Shown here piece by piece: positions 8,746-19,280 of a stretch of DNA of 64,000 nt. Source of the stretch: Methylomonas sp. 11b (GTDB lineage: Bacteria > Pseudomonadota > Gammaproteobacteria > Methylococcales > Methylomonadaceae); assembly GCF_000515215.1 (NCBI RefSeq), contig NZ_KI911557.1, forward strand, positions 496,001 to 560,000, in the 5' to 3' direction. A program made the translations under genes and the position numbers. Under the pieces are notes generated by a model. That model did no database searches. It had not been told where the DNA came from and saw only the letters and a program-made list of their open reading frames with translations. Position 1 is the first letter of the stretch; every line of letters begins with the position of its first letter.

Positions 8746-11700
8746 ATGAAACCTAATTTTTTAAGATCCGGCTTTGCCTTTTGTTTGCTGTTTTTGCTGA
8801 TCAGTTTAAACCTAGCCCACGCCGCAAATCAAAAGCCGGCGATTAAATCGCTATCGCTTGCCGACATACAACAACGTATTCAGACCGTCAAAGACAAGCA
8901 AAATCTGCCTGAAGAGCAGAAAAACCGGATTCTGGCCGCTTATCATGAGAGCGAAGACAACCTCAATGAATTGGAGGCCCAGGATAAACAGGCTGAATCG
9001 TTCAAGCAGGCATTAAACAGCTTGCCGGTAGAAGTTAAGCAATTGGCAAAACAAATAGCCGAGGCCGAAGCCAATTTGAAAACTCGTAAGCCGGAGAAAC
9101 TAGCGATTTTTCCGACGGATGAGTTAGAGCAACGGCTGCTTATCGAAAAAACCCGGCTTAGCGATTTGGATGCGGAGATTAGCCGTATCGAAGCCACTTT
9201 GGGCGAACTGAGCGGCCGCCCGCAATTGATCAGGGAAAAAGTCTCCGAAATCAAGAGTAAGCAGGCCTCCAGTCAGCGTGAACAGCAAGTGTTGGCGTCT
9301 GAAGCCGGCGATAATCTATATCAAAAAGAAGCCAGGCAAGTGCAGCTGGATAGCCGGATTCGCCTGTTAAACAGCACGCTGAAAACGCTGGAGCTGGAAA
9401 ATCTTAGCAATCCTTTGCAATTGCAAACCAATAAAGATCGTGTCCATCTGTTGACCTTGCAACGCGAGCAGCAGAGCTTGGTGATTGCCGACCTCGATAA
9501 TTTCCTACTTGAGCGGCGTCAGCAGGAAACTGACAAAGAACAAGCAGCGTTATTGCAGGCGGAAAAAGAAGCGGAGGGCAAGCATCCGTTAATTCGCGCT
9601 GCCACGAAAGAGAACATGCAGTTCAACCGCAGTTTGCAGGAAATAAACAAAAATATGGAGCTGTACTCGCTCCAGAAAAACGAAATCGACGTCCGCTACA
9701 AACAACTGGAAAAGGACTTTCAAAGCGCCGAGCAAAAAATCAGCCTGGCGGGTTTAAGTCCGGCCTTGGGTAATTTACTGCGCGAACAGCGCCGTAATTT
9801 GCCGCAACGCAAACAATACAGCACCTTGAGCGACGAGATTCAAAATCAGATTGCGCTGGCGAGTTTGGAAATGTTCAAGCTGGATGAAGCCAAAAAGGGC
9901 CTGGTCGATATTAATCAACTGTTGTTGACGCGTATTGCCCAGTTGCCGGAGAACACACCGGACTCGGAAAAGCTGAGGGTGCGTACCGAATTGCGGATGT
10001 TGCTGAACGATCAGAAAGATCTGGTGGCAAGACTGGCTAACGGTTACAACGAATACGGCCGAGTGCTGGGCGATGTCGATTTTAGTTTGCAGCAAATGCT
10101 GGGTATAGCCGACAAATTTAGCGCGTATTTGGATCAACGCTTGCTCTGGGTGCCAAGTGCCCCGGTTATCGACAAATATTTCCTGCAAGATATTTTCTCC
10201 TCCTTGCTGTGGTTTATGAGTCCCGGGAACTGGTTGGGGGTGGTGAGCGGTTTTTGGGACGGTATTAGTCATTTCCCGCTGTTGGTACTCGGTGGTTTGA
10301 GTGTCGTAATATTCCACTGGCGCTTTCGTGCCGGCGTCAAACAGCGCTTGACGGAGCTGTTAGGAAAAAAAGCCGTCAATCAAGAATTTGCGGAAATTTT
10401 ATCCAGCTTGCTATATCTGTTATTGCTCTCCTTATCGGGTCCATTGCTTATGGCCTGGATGGCTGGTGTGTTGATATTGAACGTTCGGGCCAATCTGTTT
10501 AGCCATGCTTTTGCCGAAGGCCTGACCGCCACCGCTGTGTCCTTGTGCATAGTGCAATTCGTGTTTCGTTTGTTTAAACCCGGCGGTGTCGCCGACAACT
10601 TGTTGCAGTGGCCGCAACATGCGGTCCAGTTACTTTACGCGCAAATGAAATGGGCGCGATTCGTGCTGGTACCTTGCGTGTTTATCACCGCGATGACCGG
10701 TAGCGATTTGTTTTCGGAACACAGTCATGCGCTGGGTAGAACGGCAATGATTGTGATGATGTTGATGATGAGCTACGTGTTGCATCGCCTCACGCAACCC
10801 ATAACCGGCTTAGGCAAAAACTTCTATCAACAATCCGATGGCTGGCTCAGCAGTTTGCGTTACCTCTGGTACGGTATCGCCGTCTTGACGCCGCTGGTCA
10901 TCATCGGCTTTGCGGTGGCGGGCTACTACCAAAGCGCATTGGAGTTGCAGGAAAAGTTGCTACTAACGCTACGCTTGATTTTTATCACCGTATTGTTCCA
11001 GGGCTTGGTATTGCGTTGGTTGCGCAACACGGAACGGCAATTGGCCTTAAAAAATGCGCGACAAAAACGTAAACAGGTCGAACAAGCTGCCGTGAGTAGC
11101 GCCAACTTGGAAGGGGGCTATCCGGTCGAGGAGCAATTACTGGATATTTCCAAAATCAATCAGCAAAGCCATAAGTTATTGACCACGGTAGTGATGGTGA
11201 TCATGTTGATGGGTTTCTGGATGATCTGGAGCGATATTTTGCCGGCCTTGACAGTGTTCGATCAGGTCGTGCTGTGGCAGCATAGTGAAATGGTGGAAGG
11301 TAAAGAAACATTACAACCCATCACGCTGATCAATTTGCTGATTTGCTTGGTTTACAGCGGCCTGGCCTTTGTGTTTGCCAGCAATTTTCCAGCCTTGGTG
11401 GATTTGGTAACCGCCGGCAAGTTCGCAATGACCGCCGGCAGTCGTTATGCGTTGATCCAGTTAGTGCGTTATTCCTTAATAACCATCGCCTTTCTGGCGG
11501 TTGCCAAAGAGCTGGGCGGCAGTTGGTCGCAAGTGCAATGGCTGGTGGCCGCGCTGTCGGTGGGTTTGGGTTTTGGTTTGCAGGAGATTTTCGCGAATAT
11601 GGTGTCGGGCATTATCTTGTTGTTCGAGCGGCCGATTCGGGTTGGCGACACGGTGACGGTCGGCGATGTGACCGGCCGGGTCAGCCGCATTCAAATGCGG

Positions 11701-12117
11701 GCGACGCATATTGTCGATTGGGATAGAAAAGAGTTGGTGGTGCCGAATAAAACCTTTATTACCGACCGTTTGATCAACTGGACTCTGTCGGATACCGTCA
11801 CCCGGGTGGTGGTGCCGGTCAGCGTGGCCTACGGCACCAGCGTGGCAATGGTGGAGGAAATTCTGGCCGATGCGGTAAAAAGCGTAGAGCAAGTGCTGAG
11901 CGACCCGGAACCGTTGGTGATCTTTGTCGGCTTTGGCGATAGTGCCCTACAGTTCAAAATTAACGTATTCGTCCGCGAACTCAGCGATAGGACAGTCGTT
12001 ACCCATCGCCTGCACACAAAAATATACGAAGCTTTGCTGGCCCACCATATCGAGATACCTTTTCCGCAACGCGACGTGCATATCCGCTCGGTCGCGAAAG
12101 GGATATTGAACGAATGA
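8746..12117 (+). CDS. Large MscS-family mechanosensitive channel (MscK/KefA-like)
   Basis: This 1123-residue inner-membrane channel has a signal peptide (residues 1-24, ending AHA), a periplasmic coiled-coil region to about residue 480, then many membrane segments, and a C-terminal MscS core. In the core the pore-lining helix region reads VGLGFGLQEIFANMVSGIIL and the beta domain starts ERPIRVGDTV. ATG 8746 is chosen because the open frame before it (from 8404) overlaps the divergent aldolase gene and precedes the signal peptide. It would release solutes on hypo-osmotic shock. Length fits MscK/MscM-type proteins. Confidence 0.88.
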   Translation: MKPNFLRSGFAFCLLFLLISLNLAHAANQKPAIKSLSLADIQQRIQTVKDKQNLPEEQKNRILAAYHESEDNLNELEAQDKQAESFKQALNSLPVEVKQLAKQIAEAEANLKTRKPEKLAIFPTDELEQRLLIEKTRLSDLDAEISRIEATLGELSGRPQLIREKVSEIKSKQASSQREQQVLASEAGDNLYQKEARQVQLDSRIRLLNSTLKTLELENLSNPLQLQTNKDRVHLLTLQREQQSLVIADLDNFLLERRQQETDKEQAALLQAEKEAEGKHPLIRAATKENMQFNRSLQEINKNMELYSLQKNEIDVRYKQLEKDFQSAEQKISLAGLSPALGNLLREQRRNLPQRKQYSTLSDEIQNQIALASLEMFKLDEAKKGLVDINQLLLTRIAQLPENTPDSEKLRVRTELRMLLNDQKDLVARLANGYNEYGRVLGDVDFSLQQMLGIADKFSAYLDQRLLWVPSAPVIDKYFLQDIFSSLLWFMSPGNWLGVVSGFWDGISHFPLLVLGGLSVVIFHWRFRAGVKQRLTELLGKKAVNQEFAEILSSLLYLLLLSLSGPLLMAWMAGVLILNVRANLFSHAFAEGLTATAVSLCIVQFVFRLFKPGGVADNLLQWPQHAVQLLYAQMKWARFVLVPCVFITAMTGSDLFSEHSHALGRTAMIVMMLMMSYVLHRLTQPITGLGKNFYQQSDGWLSSLRYLWYGIAVLTPLVIIGFAVAGYYQSALELQEKLLLTLRLIFITVLFQGLVLRWLRNTERQLALKNARQKRKQVEQAAVSSANLEGGYPVEEQLLDISKINQQSHKLLTTVVMVIMLMGFWMIWSDILPALTVFDQVVLWQHSEMVEGKETLQPITLINLLICLVYSGLAFVFASNFPALVDLVTAGKFAMTAGSRYALIQLVRYSLITIAFLAVAKELGGSWSQVQWLVAALSVGLGFGLQEIFANMVSGIILLFERPIRVGDTVTVGDVTGRVSRIQMRATHIVDWDRKELVVPNKTFITDRLINWTLSDTVTRVVVPVSVAYGTSVAMVEEILADAVKSVEQVLSDPEPLVIFVGFGDSALQFKINVFVRELSDRTVVTHRLHTKIYEALLAHHIEIPFPQRDVHIRSVAKGILNE

Positions 12118-12200
12118 GGCGCGGTTTATTAGCCGATTTCAATATAAAGCCATTCTGTAATAAAATGGCCGCCCTTTGAATCTCGATTTGGCTCTTTACT

Positions 12201-12659
12201 ATGCGTTGTCCGTTTTGCTCTGCACAAGATACTCGGGTGATCGATACCCGCTTGGCCGACGACGGCGATCAAGTCAAACGTCGCCGCGAATGCGTGGCCT
12301 GTAAAGAGCGGTTTACCACCTTTGAAGTGGTTGAATTGACCTTGCCGCGCATCATTAAACGCAATGGCGCCCGGCAAAGTTTCGACGAAGCCAAGCTGCG
12401 GTCCGGCATGCAGCGGGCCCTGGAAAAGCGCCCGGTACAAGTGGACGCCGTCGAAGCGGCGCTTAGCCGCATCAAAAAAGCCCTGACGGCGAAGGGCGAA
12501 CGGGAAATTCCGGCTCGCGAATTGGGCGAACTGGTGATGCAAGAATTGCAAACACTTGATCATGTCGCTTTCGTACGCTTCGCCTCGGTGTATCGCAGCT
12601 TCCAGGATGTCTCCGAATTCACCGCGATGATCGAAAATCTGCAAAAGCATGACGCCTAG
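12201..12659 (+). CDS. nrdR: Transcriptional repressor NrdR
   Basis: NrdR represses ribonucleotide reductase genes by binding NrdR boxes in response to ATP/dATP. The 152-residue protein has the N-terminal zinc ribbon with Cys3, Cys6, Cys31 and Cys34, followed by the ATP-cone domain ([19 protein letters not shown] onward). It overlaps the ribD start by 11 bp, so it is translationally linked to the riboflavin genes, a frequent arrangement in Gammaproteobacteria. Confidence 0.96.
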   Translation: MRCPFCSAQDTRVIDTRLADDGDQVKRRRECVACKERFTTFEVVELTLPRIIKRNGARQSFDEAKLRSGMQRALEKRPVQVDAVEAALSRIKKALTAKGEREIPARELGELVMQELQTLDHVAFVRFASVYRSFQDVSEFTAMIENLQKHDA

Positions 12660-13740
12660 TCAAGACGCGGCCTATATGGCGCGCGCCGTCAAATTGGCGG
12701 AAAAGGGCAAATACACAACCGATCCCAACCCCCATGTCGGTTGTGTGTTGGTCAAAGACGACAACGTGATTGCCGAGGGCTGGACGCAACGCGCCGGATT
12801 TGCCCATGCCGAAGTCGATGCGCTGGCTAAAACAGATAATGCGCGGGGCGCCACAGCCTATGTCACATTGGAGCCTTGCAGCCATCATGGTAAAACCGGC
12901 CCTTGCAGCGACGCGCTGATCGCTGCCGGGATCAGCCGGGTCGTGGTGGCGATGCAGGATCCCAATCCCCTGGTGGCTGGACGCGGTTTGCAAAAACTCC
13001 GGGAGGCAGGCATTGAGGTGCTGGTCGGCGTCTTGCAGCAAGAAGCAGAAAAGCTAAACCAAGGCTTTTTTAAACGTATGCAGCTGGGTTTACCGTGGAT
13101 ACGCAGCAAGCTGGCCATGAGCCTCGACGGCCGTACCGCGCTGGCCTCCGGCGAGAGTCAATGGATTACATCCGCCCAAGCCAGGCAAGACGTACAGATC
13201 TTGCGGGCGGCCAGCAGCGCAATTGTCACCGGCATCGATACAGTGTTGTACGACGATCCGCAATTGAATGCGCGCGTCGATTTCGATGCGGTGCAGCCGG
13301 TCAAAGTGGTGCTGGATTCGCAATTACGCATGCCCTTATCCGCCAGGCTGTTGGACAATGCGGTAGATGTGTGGATTATTACCTGTAGCGACAACGCGCT
13401 AAAACAGCAGAAATTACGCGACGTGGGCTGCAAAGTCTTTCAGGTCGATGCGCGGAACGGGCGCGCAGACTTGGTACAGGTTTTTAAGTTGCTGGCCGAG
13501 TTACAAATCAACACGGCTTGGGTGGAGGCCGGCGCCACGCTGAATGGTGCGCTGCTCAATAGCGGACTGATCGATGAATGGTTGATTTACATGGCGCCGT
13601 GTGTGTTGGGCGATCAAGGGCGCGGCCTATTTAGTCTGCCGGGCATGCTGACCATGCAGGATAAAAAAACACTGCGCCTGATCGAAGCCCGGCAAATTGG
13701 ACCGGATTTAAGATTACGCTATCAAGCAAAAACCGATTGA
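12649..13740 (+). CDS. ribD: Bifunctional riboflavin deaminase/reductase RibD
   Basis: RibD deaminates and then reduces the pyrimidine intermediate of riboflavin synthesis. The 363-residue protein has an N-terminal cytidine-deaminase-type domain with HAEVDAL and the zinc-binding [17 protein letters not shown] near residues 50-85. The C-terminal NADPH-dependent reductase domain starts at about residue 145 ([14 protein letters not shown]). Length is normal. It starts inside nrdR. Confidence 0.95.
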   Translation: MTPSQDAAYMARAVKLAEKGKYTTDPNPHVGCVLVKDDNVIAEGWTQRAGFAHAEVDALAKTDNARGATAYVTLEPCSHHGKTGPCSDALIAAGISRVVVAMQDPNPLVAGRGLQKLREAGIEVLVGVLQQEAEKLNQGFFKRMQLGLPWIRSKLAMSLDGRTALASGESQWITSAQARQDVQILRAASSAIVTGIDTVLYDDPQLNARVDFDAVQPVKVVLDSQLRMPLSARLLDNAVDVWIITCSDNALKQQKLRDVGCKVFQVDARNGRADLVQVFKLLAELQINTAWVEAGATLNGALLNSGLIDEWLIYMAPCVLGDQGRGLFSLPGMLTMQDKKTLRLIEARQIGPDLRLRYQAKTD

Positions 13741-13744
13741 AACG

Positions 13745-14005
13745 ATGAAAAGTATTATTGTCATGACATTGGTATTTAGCCTGCTGCCTGCTTCGGCGAC
13801 GGCGGATGAGGACGATACCCCGGAAACCAGTACCTTGCAGATTCAAGGCGGCAAATTGATTGGCGAAAAGCACGAAATCGAAATCTACGATTATCATAGC
13901 GGCACCTATCAAACCGTTGATGTTTATCGTAAGCCGGCTAAGTCGCTAAAGAAAGACCCGCCCCCCCACGCGCCAAAGCAATCCTCCGAGCCAGCGCCGC
14001 GCTGA
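13745..14005 (+). CDS. Small secreted protein of unknown function
   Basis: This 86-residue protein has a clear signal peptide (residues 1-20, ending ASATA), an acidic start to the mature part, a core reading KLIGEKHEIEIYDYHSGTYQTVDV, and a Lys/Pro-rich tail. The core resembles the small DUF5334-type proteins that I recall from methanotrophs, but I cannot verify this. It lies 4 bp after ribD and before ribE, so it is co-transcribed with riboflavin genes without an obvious functional link. The run of eight C residues near 13967 is a possible slippage or sequencing-error site. Confidence 0.65.
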   Translation: MKSIIVMTLVFSLLPASATADEDDTPETSTLQIQGGKLIGEKHEIEIYDYHSGTYQTVDVYRKPAKSLKKDPPPHAPKQSSEPAPR

Positions 14006-14042
14006 TCGTTACGGACATTTTTACTTTTATAGAGTGATAACC

Positions 14043-14699
14043 ATGTTTACCGGGATTATTTTAGCCATCGGCAAAATCAAGACCATCCAGCCTAAAGGTG
14101 GCGATTGCCGGTTAATTATCGATACCGGCAAGCTGTCGTTGAGCGAATGCGCCTTGGGCGACAGCATTGCGGTGAACGGCGTTTGCCTGACCGCCGTGGA
14201 ATTGGGCGAACATTATTTTTGCGCCGACGTCTCCAACGAGACTTTATCGCGCACCACCTTAAAGACAGCAAGTACCGGTACGCCGGTTAATCTGGAGCTG
14301 GCGATGACGCCGTCCAGCCGCCTGGGCGGACATATCGTCAGCGGTCATGTCGATGGTATCGGCAAAGTGGTCGAGAAGCAGGCCGATGGCCGCTCGATCC
14401 GCTTCAAATTCAAGGCGCCGGATTCGCTAGCCAAATACATCGCCGAAAAAGGCTCGATTTGCATCAACGGCATCAGTCTCACCGTCAACACTGTCGACGG
14501 CGCGTATTTTTCCGTGAACATCGTGCCGCATACCTTACAAGAAACCACCCTGGGTAGCACCGAAGCCGGCAACGAGGTGAATCTGGAAGTCGATTTGCTG
14601 GCCCGTTATTTGGAGCGCTTGATGAAAGGCGAAACCGCAGCTTATAGTCAAGGCGGTGTCACCGAGGCCTTATTACAAAACGCAGGCTTTATTAAATGA
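14043..14699 (+). CDS. ribE: Riboflavin synthase alpha subunit
   Basis: This enzyme dismutates two 6,7-dimethyl-8-ribityllumazines to riboflavin. The 218-residue protein shows the family start MFTGII and two lumazine-binding repeats. The first has [16 protein letters not shown] and [18 protein letters not shown]; the second has [17 protein letters not shown] 14043 is chosen over the ATA/ATG a few codons upstream because MFTGI is the conserved N-terminus. It overlaps ribB by 4 bp (ATGA). Confidence 0.95.
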   Translation: MFTGIILAIGKIKTIQPKGGDCRLIIDTGKLSLSECALGDSIAVNGVCLTAVELGEHYFCADVSNETLSRTTLKTASTGTPVNLELAMTPSSRLGGHIVSGHVDGIGKVVEKQADGRSIRFKFKAPDSLAKYIAEKGSICINGISLTVNTVDGAYFSVNIVPHTLQETTLGSTEAGNEVNLEVDLLARYLERLMKGETAAYSQGGVTEALLQNAGFIK

Positions 14700-15808
14700 A
14701 TAGCATAGAAGAAATCATAGCCGACCTTCGCCAAGGCAAAATGGTCATCATCATGGACGATGAAGACCGGGAAAACGAAGGCGATTTGTTGATGGCGGCG
14801 GCCTTTGCCCGGCCGGAAGACATCAATTTCATGGCCAAATACGGCCGTGGCCTGATCTGTCTGACCTTAACCCGTGAACGTTGTCAGCAGTTGCGTTTGC
14901 CGCTGATGGTCAGCGACAACAATACGCCTTATACCACCAATTTCACCGTATCGATTGAAGCGGCTACCGGCGTGACAACCGGTATATCCGCCGCCGACCG
15001 CGCCTTGACCGTGCAGGCGGCGGTAGCGAAAAATGCCCAGCCGAGCGATCTGGTGCAGCCCGGGCATATTTTTCCATTGATGGCGCAAGCCGGTGGCGTG
15101 TTAAATCGGGCTGGTCACACTGAAGCCGGTTGCGATCTGGCTAGGCTGGCGGGTGTTGAGCCGGCGGCGGTGATTGTCGAAATCCTGAACGACGACGGTT
15201 CGATGGCGCGCCGGCCCGATCTGGAAGTGTTTGCCGAACAGCACAATCTGAAAATCGGTACCATCGCCGATTTGATCCACTACCGCATCAAACACGAAAA
15301 TACCCTGGAGCGGATCAGCGAATGCGTCTATCCGACCGAATTCGGCGATTTTAGATTGTATGCCTACCAGGATTGCAACGACGATAATGTGCATCTGGCC
15401 TTGGTGATGGGCAATGTCGCTGGCGACGAACCGGTGTTGGTACGTGTCCACGCCCGTAATTTGATCGACGATTTATTGTTTTCCAAGCGCAGCGATTGCA
15501 GTCTGCCGGTGCGGGAAGCCTTGAAAAATATCGCCGAAGAAGGGCGCGGTGTGTTGGTGATTATCCGCCAGAAAGAAAACAACAAGGATTTAGTCGAGCT
15601 GATTCACGCCTATCAAATGCAGGATCATGGCGTCAAAAACAGTCAGGATTTAAGTGCCGATTCGGATTGGCGCACCACCGGGGCCGGGTCCCGCATCCTC
15701 TCGGATTTGGGAGTAAGGCGTTTAAAGGTGATGGGTGCGCAGAAAAAATACATAGGCTTGTCCGGCTTCGATTTGGAAGTGGTCGAGCATATCGATGCGA
15801 CGCATTGA
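14696..15808 (+). CDS. ribB: 3,4-dihydroxy-2-butanone-4-phosphate synthase with degenerate GTP cyclohydrolase II domain (RibBX type)
   Basis: The N-terminal domain (residues 1 to about 200) converts ribulose-5-phosphate to the four-carbon unit for lumazine. It has the acidic loop [12 protein letters not shown] and the [13 protein letters not shown] segment. The C-terminal domain (from about 205) aligns with GTP cyclohydrolase II, but of the three zinc-ligand cysteines only one is kept: the region reads [14 protein letters not shown] followed by SKRSDCSL. The GTP cyclohydrolase activity is therefore probably lost, as in RibBX-type fusions described in Proteobacteria. A separate ribA would be needed elsewhere in the genome. 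Confidence 0.9.
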   Translation: MNSIEEIIADLRQGKMVIIMDDEDRENEGDLLMAAAFARPEDINFMAKYGRGLICLTLTRERCQQLRLPLMVSDNNTPYTTNFTVSIEAATGVTTGISAADRALTVQAAVAKNAQPSDLVQPGHIFPLMAQAGGVLNRAGHTEAGCDLARLAGVEPAAVIVEILNDDGSMARRPDLEVFAEQHNLKIGTIADLIHYRIKHENTLERISECVYPTEFGDFRLYAYQDCNDDNVHLALVMGNVAGDEPVLVRVHARNLIDDLLFSKRSDCSLPVREALKNIAEEGRGVLVIIRQKENNKDLVELIHAYQMQDHGVKNSQDLSADSDWRTTGAGSRILSDLGVRRLKVMGAQKKYIGLSGFDLEVVEHIDATH

Positions 15809-15852
15809 TTTTGATTTTAAAAGATTTCAATCATTCAACAACAGGTAAACAG

Positions 15853-16329
15853 ATGGCAACAGTCACGACTCTGGAAGGCAACTTTTCCGCGCAAGGCGGC
15901 AAGTTTTGCATTGTTTCTTCGCGTTTCAACAGTTTTATTGTCGAACAACTGGAAGGCGGCGCGATCGATGCTTTGGTTCGTCATGGCGCGGATAAAAACA
16001 ACATTACCCTGGTAAAAGCGCCGGGCGCGTTTGAGTTGCCGATGGTGGTGCAACGAATTGCTGCCAGCAAAAAATACGATGCGATTATTGCCTTGGGCGC
16101 GGTGATTCGCGGTGGCACACCGCATTTTGAATATGTCGCTGGCGAATGCGTGAAAGGTATTGCGCAAGTTGCATTGCAATATGACGTGCCGGTGGCTTTT
16201 GGCGTGTTGACCGTGGACAGCATCGAACAAGCTATCGAACGTGCCGGCACCAAAGCCGGTAACAAAGGCTCGGAAGCTGCTTTATCGGCGATAGAAATGG
16301 TCAGTCTCTTTAATAACCTGGGTCTTTAA
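15853..16329 (+). CDS. ribH: 6,7-dimethyl-8-ribityllumazine synthase
   Basis: RibH condenses the pyrimidine with dihydroxybutanone phosphate to give lumazine. The 158-residue protein carries [44 protein letters not shown] with the catalytic His, and [11 protein letters not shown] 15853 is chosen because the open frame before it (from 15496) only shadows ribB. The stop overlaps the nusB start (TAATG), so translation is coupled. Confidence 0.96.
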   Translation: MATVTTLEGNFSAQGGKFCIVSSRFNSFIVEQLEGGAIDALVRHGADKNNITLVKAPGAFELPMVVQRIAASKKYDAIIALGAVIRGGTPHFEYVAGECVKGIAQVALQYDVPVAFGVLTVDSIEQAIERAGTKAGNKGSEAALSAIEMVSLFNNLGL

Positions 16330-16772
16330 TGAGTCAAGCAAAAACCAACGCCAGAAAGTGCGCGGTACAGGCGCTGTATCAATGGCAAATGTCCGGCGAG
16401 AGCCTGATCCGTATCGAAACCTATTTTCTGGAAGAAGAGCATCTGAAAGGCGCGCAAAAAACCTATTTCAGCGAGCTGTTTCATGGCGTACCGAAACAAT
16501 TGGATGTGATAGACGCCGCGCTGGCCGAGTTCGTCGATAGGCCGGTCGAAAAAATCGACCCGGTGGAACGCGCTATCCTGCGCATTGGCGCATACGAGCT
16601 GATCAACCGCTTGGAAACCCCGTACAAAGTCATCATTAACGAAGGCGTCAATCTGGCCAAGGATTTCGGCGCCGACGGCAGTCATAAATACGTGAATGGT
16701 ATTCTCGATAAAGTCGCGCAAAAACAGCGCGCCGTCGAGATAGCCGCCAAGCAGGCGAAAATCCAAAACTGA
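16329..16772 (+). CDS. nusB: Transcription antitermination factor NusB
   Basis: NusB with NusE (S10) binds boxA RNA and promotes rRNA antitermination. The 147-residue protein is of typical length and has the all-helical family pattern ARKCAVQALYQW at the N-terminus, DPVERAILRIGAYEL in the middle and INEGVNLAKDFGADGSHKYVNGILDK near the C-terminus. The ribH-nusB-thiL-pgpA order is the common gammaproteobacterial one, with one-base overlaps at both ends. Confidence 0.96.
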   Translation: MSQAKTNARKCAVQALYQWQMSGESLIRIETYFLEEEHLKGAQKTYFSELFHGVPKQLDVIDAALAEFVDRPVEKIDPVERAILRIGAYELINRLETPYKVIINEGVNLAKDFGADGSHKYVNGILDKVAQKQRAVEIAAKQAKIQN

Positions 16773-17704
16773 TGGCGGTCGCCGAATTCGATCTTATCCG
16801 CCGCTATTTTGCGGTGCATGCCCCTCGGCATCCGTTTAATCAATTGGGCATAGGCGACGACTGCGCGCTAATGAACATTCCGTCCGGCTACCAATTGGCG
16901 GTCACCGCCGATACCATGGTCGAGAATGTGCATTTTTTTGCTGACGCGGATCCTGAGCTGCTGGGTCATAAATTATTGGCGGTTAATCTAAGTGACTTGG
17001 CGGCAATGGGTGCCGAGCCGTTCGCCGTGACATTGGCGTTGACCTTGCCCAAAGTCGATGAAACTTGGTTACAAGCTTTCTCGAATGGCTTTATCAATCT
17101 GGCTCGGCAACATAATGTCGATTTGATTGGTGGCGACACCACGTCCGGACCGTTGACTTTGACGGTGCAAGCGATGGGGGTGCTGCCGCAGGGTAGGGCG
17201 CTATTGCGTTCCGGGGCCCAGGCAGGTGATCTGATTTATGTCACCGGTCAACTGGGTAATGCCGGTTTGGGTTTGAAAATTAAACAAGGTTATGCCTGCT
17301 CCGATCAGGAGTTGGCTTTGCGTTGCTTTAACCAACCACAGCCGCGGGTGTCGGAAGGCTTGGCGCTGCGCGGCGTCGCCAATGCCTGTATCGATATTTC
17401 CGACGGACTAGCTGCCGATTTGGGGCATATTTTGGAACAAAGCGGCGTTGGTGCGTGTTTGCAATGGGACAACTTACCGCTATCCGCGTCAGTGAGAGAG
17501 TTTATCGAGCACAGCGGCGATTGGCGCATGCCCTTGATTGCCGGCGATGATTACGAATTGTGTTTTACTGTGTCGGCGGATCGTTCTCAATCATTGCCTG
17601 CGGCTACTTGTGTGGGGCGTATCGAGGCCGAGCCGGGTTTGCGGATGAATAGGGCAGGGTTTGTGGAGGCATTCGAGGTGAAGGGTTTTGAGCATTTTTC
17701 TTAA
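16772..17704 (+). CDS. thiL: Thiamine-monophosphate kinase
   Basis: ThiL phosphorylates thiamine monophosphate to the active diphosphate cofactor. The 310-residue protein has IGDDCALM near residue 28, the AVTADTMVENVHF metal/nucleotide segment, VNLSDLAAMGAEP, GGDTTSGP, and IDISDGLAADLGHI in the second half. Start TGATG overlaps nusB. The 3' end overlaps pgpA by 17 bp. Confidence 0.95.
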   Translation: MAVAEFDLIRRYFAVHAPRHPFNQLGIGDDCALMNIPSGYQLAVTADTMVENVHFFADADPELLGHKLLAVNLSDLAAMGAEPFAVTLALTLPKVDETWLQAFSNGFINLARQHNVDLIGGDTTSGPLTLTVQAMGVLPQGRALLRSGAQAGDLIYVTGQLGNAGLGLKIKQGYACSDQELALRCFNQPQPRVSEGLALRGVANACIDISDGLAADLGHILEQSGVGACLQWDNLPLSASVREFIEHSGDWRMPLIAGDDYELCFTVSADRSQSLPAATCVGRIEAEPGLRMNRAGFVEAFEVKGFEHFS

Positions 17705-18197
17705 GGAGCATTACGGCAACGCACGTTTGAGTGCGTTGCAAATCGTCAAAGACCCTACCTTGTTTCTGGCGTTTGGTTTCGGTTCCGGTTTATCCAAAAC
17801 CATGCCCGGCACGATGGGTACGCTCGCCGCTATTCCGCTATACCTCGCTTTGCTGCAAACGAATGAGTGGATTTATCTAACGGTAACGCTGGTCAGCGTT
17901 TGCATCGGTATCTGGATTTGCGATCAAGCCGCTAAAAAATTGCAAGTCCATGACTTCGGCGGTATCGTTTGGGATGAAGTAGCCGGATTTTTGATTACGA
18001 TGACCGGCATAACCTTTTCCTGGCAGAGCTTATTGGCGGGTTTTGTGTTGTTCCGCTTGTTCGACATCGTCAAGCCTTGGCCGATCAAATGGCTCGATAA
18101 GCACGTGCACGGTGGATTTGGCATTATGTTGGACGACGTGGTGGCAGGCGTCTTTGCCGCCTTGATTATGCGCCTCTGGTTTGATTTTTCAGTTTGA
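17688..18197 (+). CDS. pgpA: Phosphatidylglycerophosphatase A
   Basis: PgpA dephosphorylates phosphatidylglycerol phosphate in the inner membrane. The 169-residue protein shows the family core FGFGSGLSKTMPGTMGTLAAIPLYL, the IVWDEVAGFLI acidic motif and FRLFDIVKPWPIKWLD, with three to four membrane segments. The start is a TTG at 17688 inside thiL, with AAGG three bases upstream; later TTG codons at 17727 or 17736 would also keep the whole domain. Confidence 0.92.
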   Translation: MSIFLKEHYGNARLSALQIVKDPTLFLAFGFGSGLSKTMPGTMGTLAAIPLYLALLQTNEWIYLTVTLVSVCIGIWICDQAAKKLQVHDFGGIVWDEVAGFLITMTGITFSWQSLLAGFVLFRLFDIVKPWPIKWLDKHVHGGFGIMLDDVVAGVFAALIMRLWFDFSV

Positions 18198-18370
18198 ACT
18201 GAATTAACGATTTTTTAACAGTCAGTGTTTTTTGGCATTGTTCTCATTTGACCCATGATAATTCATGCGACTAAAATCCATGTCGGTTTGGGGGACTGAT
18301 TGAAGGCTGCGTTGCGGAAAATATTAAGCCTCAAGCCTAATAAATATACAAACAATTAGGAGGGCTTTTT

Positions 18371-19201
18371 ATGAATACACGATGGTTATTCGCTGCTTCA
18401 CTTTTGATGCTGGCCAACACCGGTGCGGCAATCGCCGATAAAGATGACAATAAAGGGGTGGGGCATGCCTGTCGGGGTTTGCCCAATCACGCCACATTAA
18501 AAGCTGCACTTGACGACGCAGTGAGTGCGGAGGAAAGCGGGCTTAATTTGCATATGTGGGCCACATTAGTTAATCGTGACGGCGTGGTTTGTGCCGTAGC
18601 GTTTTCCGGCACCAATCGGGGCGCACAGTGGCCGGCCAGTCGCGTTATCTCAGCGCAAAAAGCCAACACAGCCAATTCGCTCAGTCTTGATTCTTCCTCA
18701 GATTCTGCTGGTTCCGGCAAGCCCAATGGTTTGGCGTTATCGACAGCGAATTTATATTCAGCGGTACAGCCTGGTGGTAGTTTATTCGGACTTCAAGAGA
18801 GCAATCCAGTTGAAACCGGCGTTGCTTACGGTGGAAATTCAGGCTTAAACGGTACTCCTCAAGATCCTATGGTTGGGTCAAAAATTGGTGGCATTAATGT
18901 ATTCGGTGGTGGCCTAGGCTTGTATTCAGTGGGTAAAACGCTGGTCGGTGGCGTCGGTTTAAGCGGCGACACATCTTGTGCCGATCATAATATCGCCTGG
19001 AGAGTCAGGCATAATCTGGGGCTTGACCATATCGTCGGCGTCGGGGGAGTGAGTGGCGACCCACAGCGTCCTGATAATATCGTTTATGACATTACCACCA
19101 ATCCGAACGGAGGTACCGGTGTTAGTGCAAATGGTTTCGGTCATCCGACCTGTTTAAATACCGATCTGAGTACAGCGGATTTGCCAGCCGGCCAACCCTA
19201 A
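18371..19201 (+). CDS. Secreted HbpS/GlcG-like (haem-binding-type) protein
   Basis: This 276-residue exported protein has a signal peptide (about residues 1-22, ending AIADK) and a GlcG/HbpS-type domain. The domain shows LNLHMWATLVNRDGVVCAVAFSG, PASRVISAQKANTA and the glycine-rich LYSVGKTLVGGVGLSGDTSCADHNIAWRVR. HbpS proteins bind degraded haem or cobalamin, but ligand use here is inferred only from fold resemblance. A strong Shine-Dalgarno AGGAGGG lies at 18358-18364. It is monocistronic, directly before the tRNA. Confidence 0.75.
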   Translation: MNTRWLFAASLLMLANTGAAIADKDDNKGVGHACRGLPNHATLKAALDDAVSAEESGLNLHMWATLVNRDGVVCAVAFSGTNRGAQWPASRVISAQKANTANSLSLDSSSDSAGSGKPNGLALSTANLYSAVQPGGSLFGLQESNPVETGVAYGGNSGLNGTPQDPMVGSKIGGINVFGGGLGLYSVGKTLVGGVGLSGDTSCADHNIAWRVRHNLGLDHIVGVGGVSGDPQRPDNIVYDITTNPNGGTGVSANGFGHPTCLNTDLSTADLPAGQP

Positions 19202-19280
19202 TAATCAGATTTTAAAAGCAACAGCAAGCACATAAGGAACTTATCTGTTGGCATTATTTAACAAATAGCATGTTTATTGC

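Noticed and set aside
15496..15852. Upstream extension of ribH
   Set aside because: It shadows ribB; lumazine synthase starts at 15853 by length and homology.
18188..18203. Terminator after pgpA
   Set aside because: TTCAGT/ACTGAA is a weak 6-bp stem that includes the stop codon; too weak to list.
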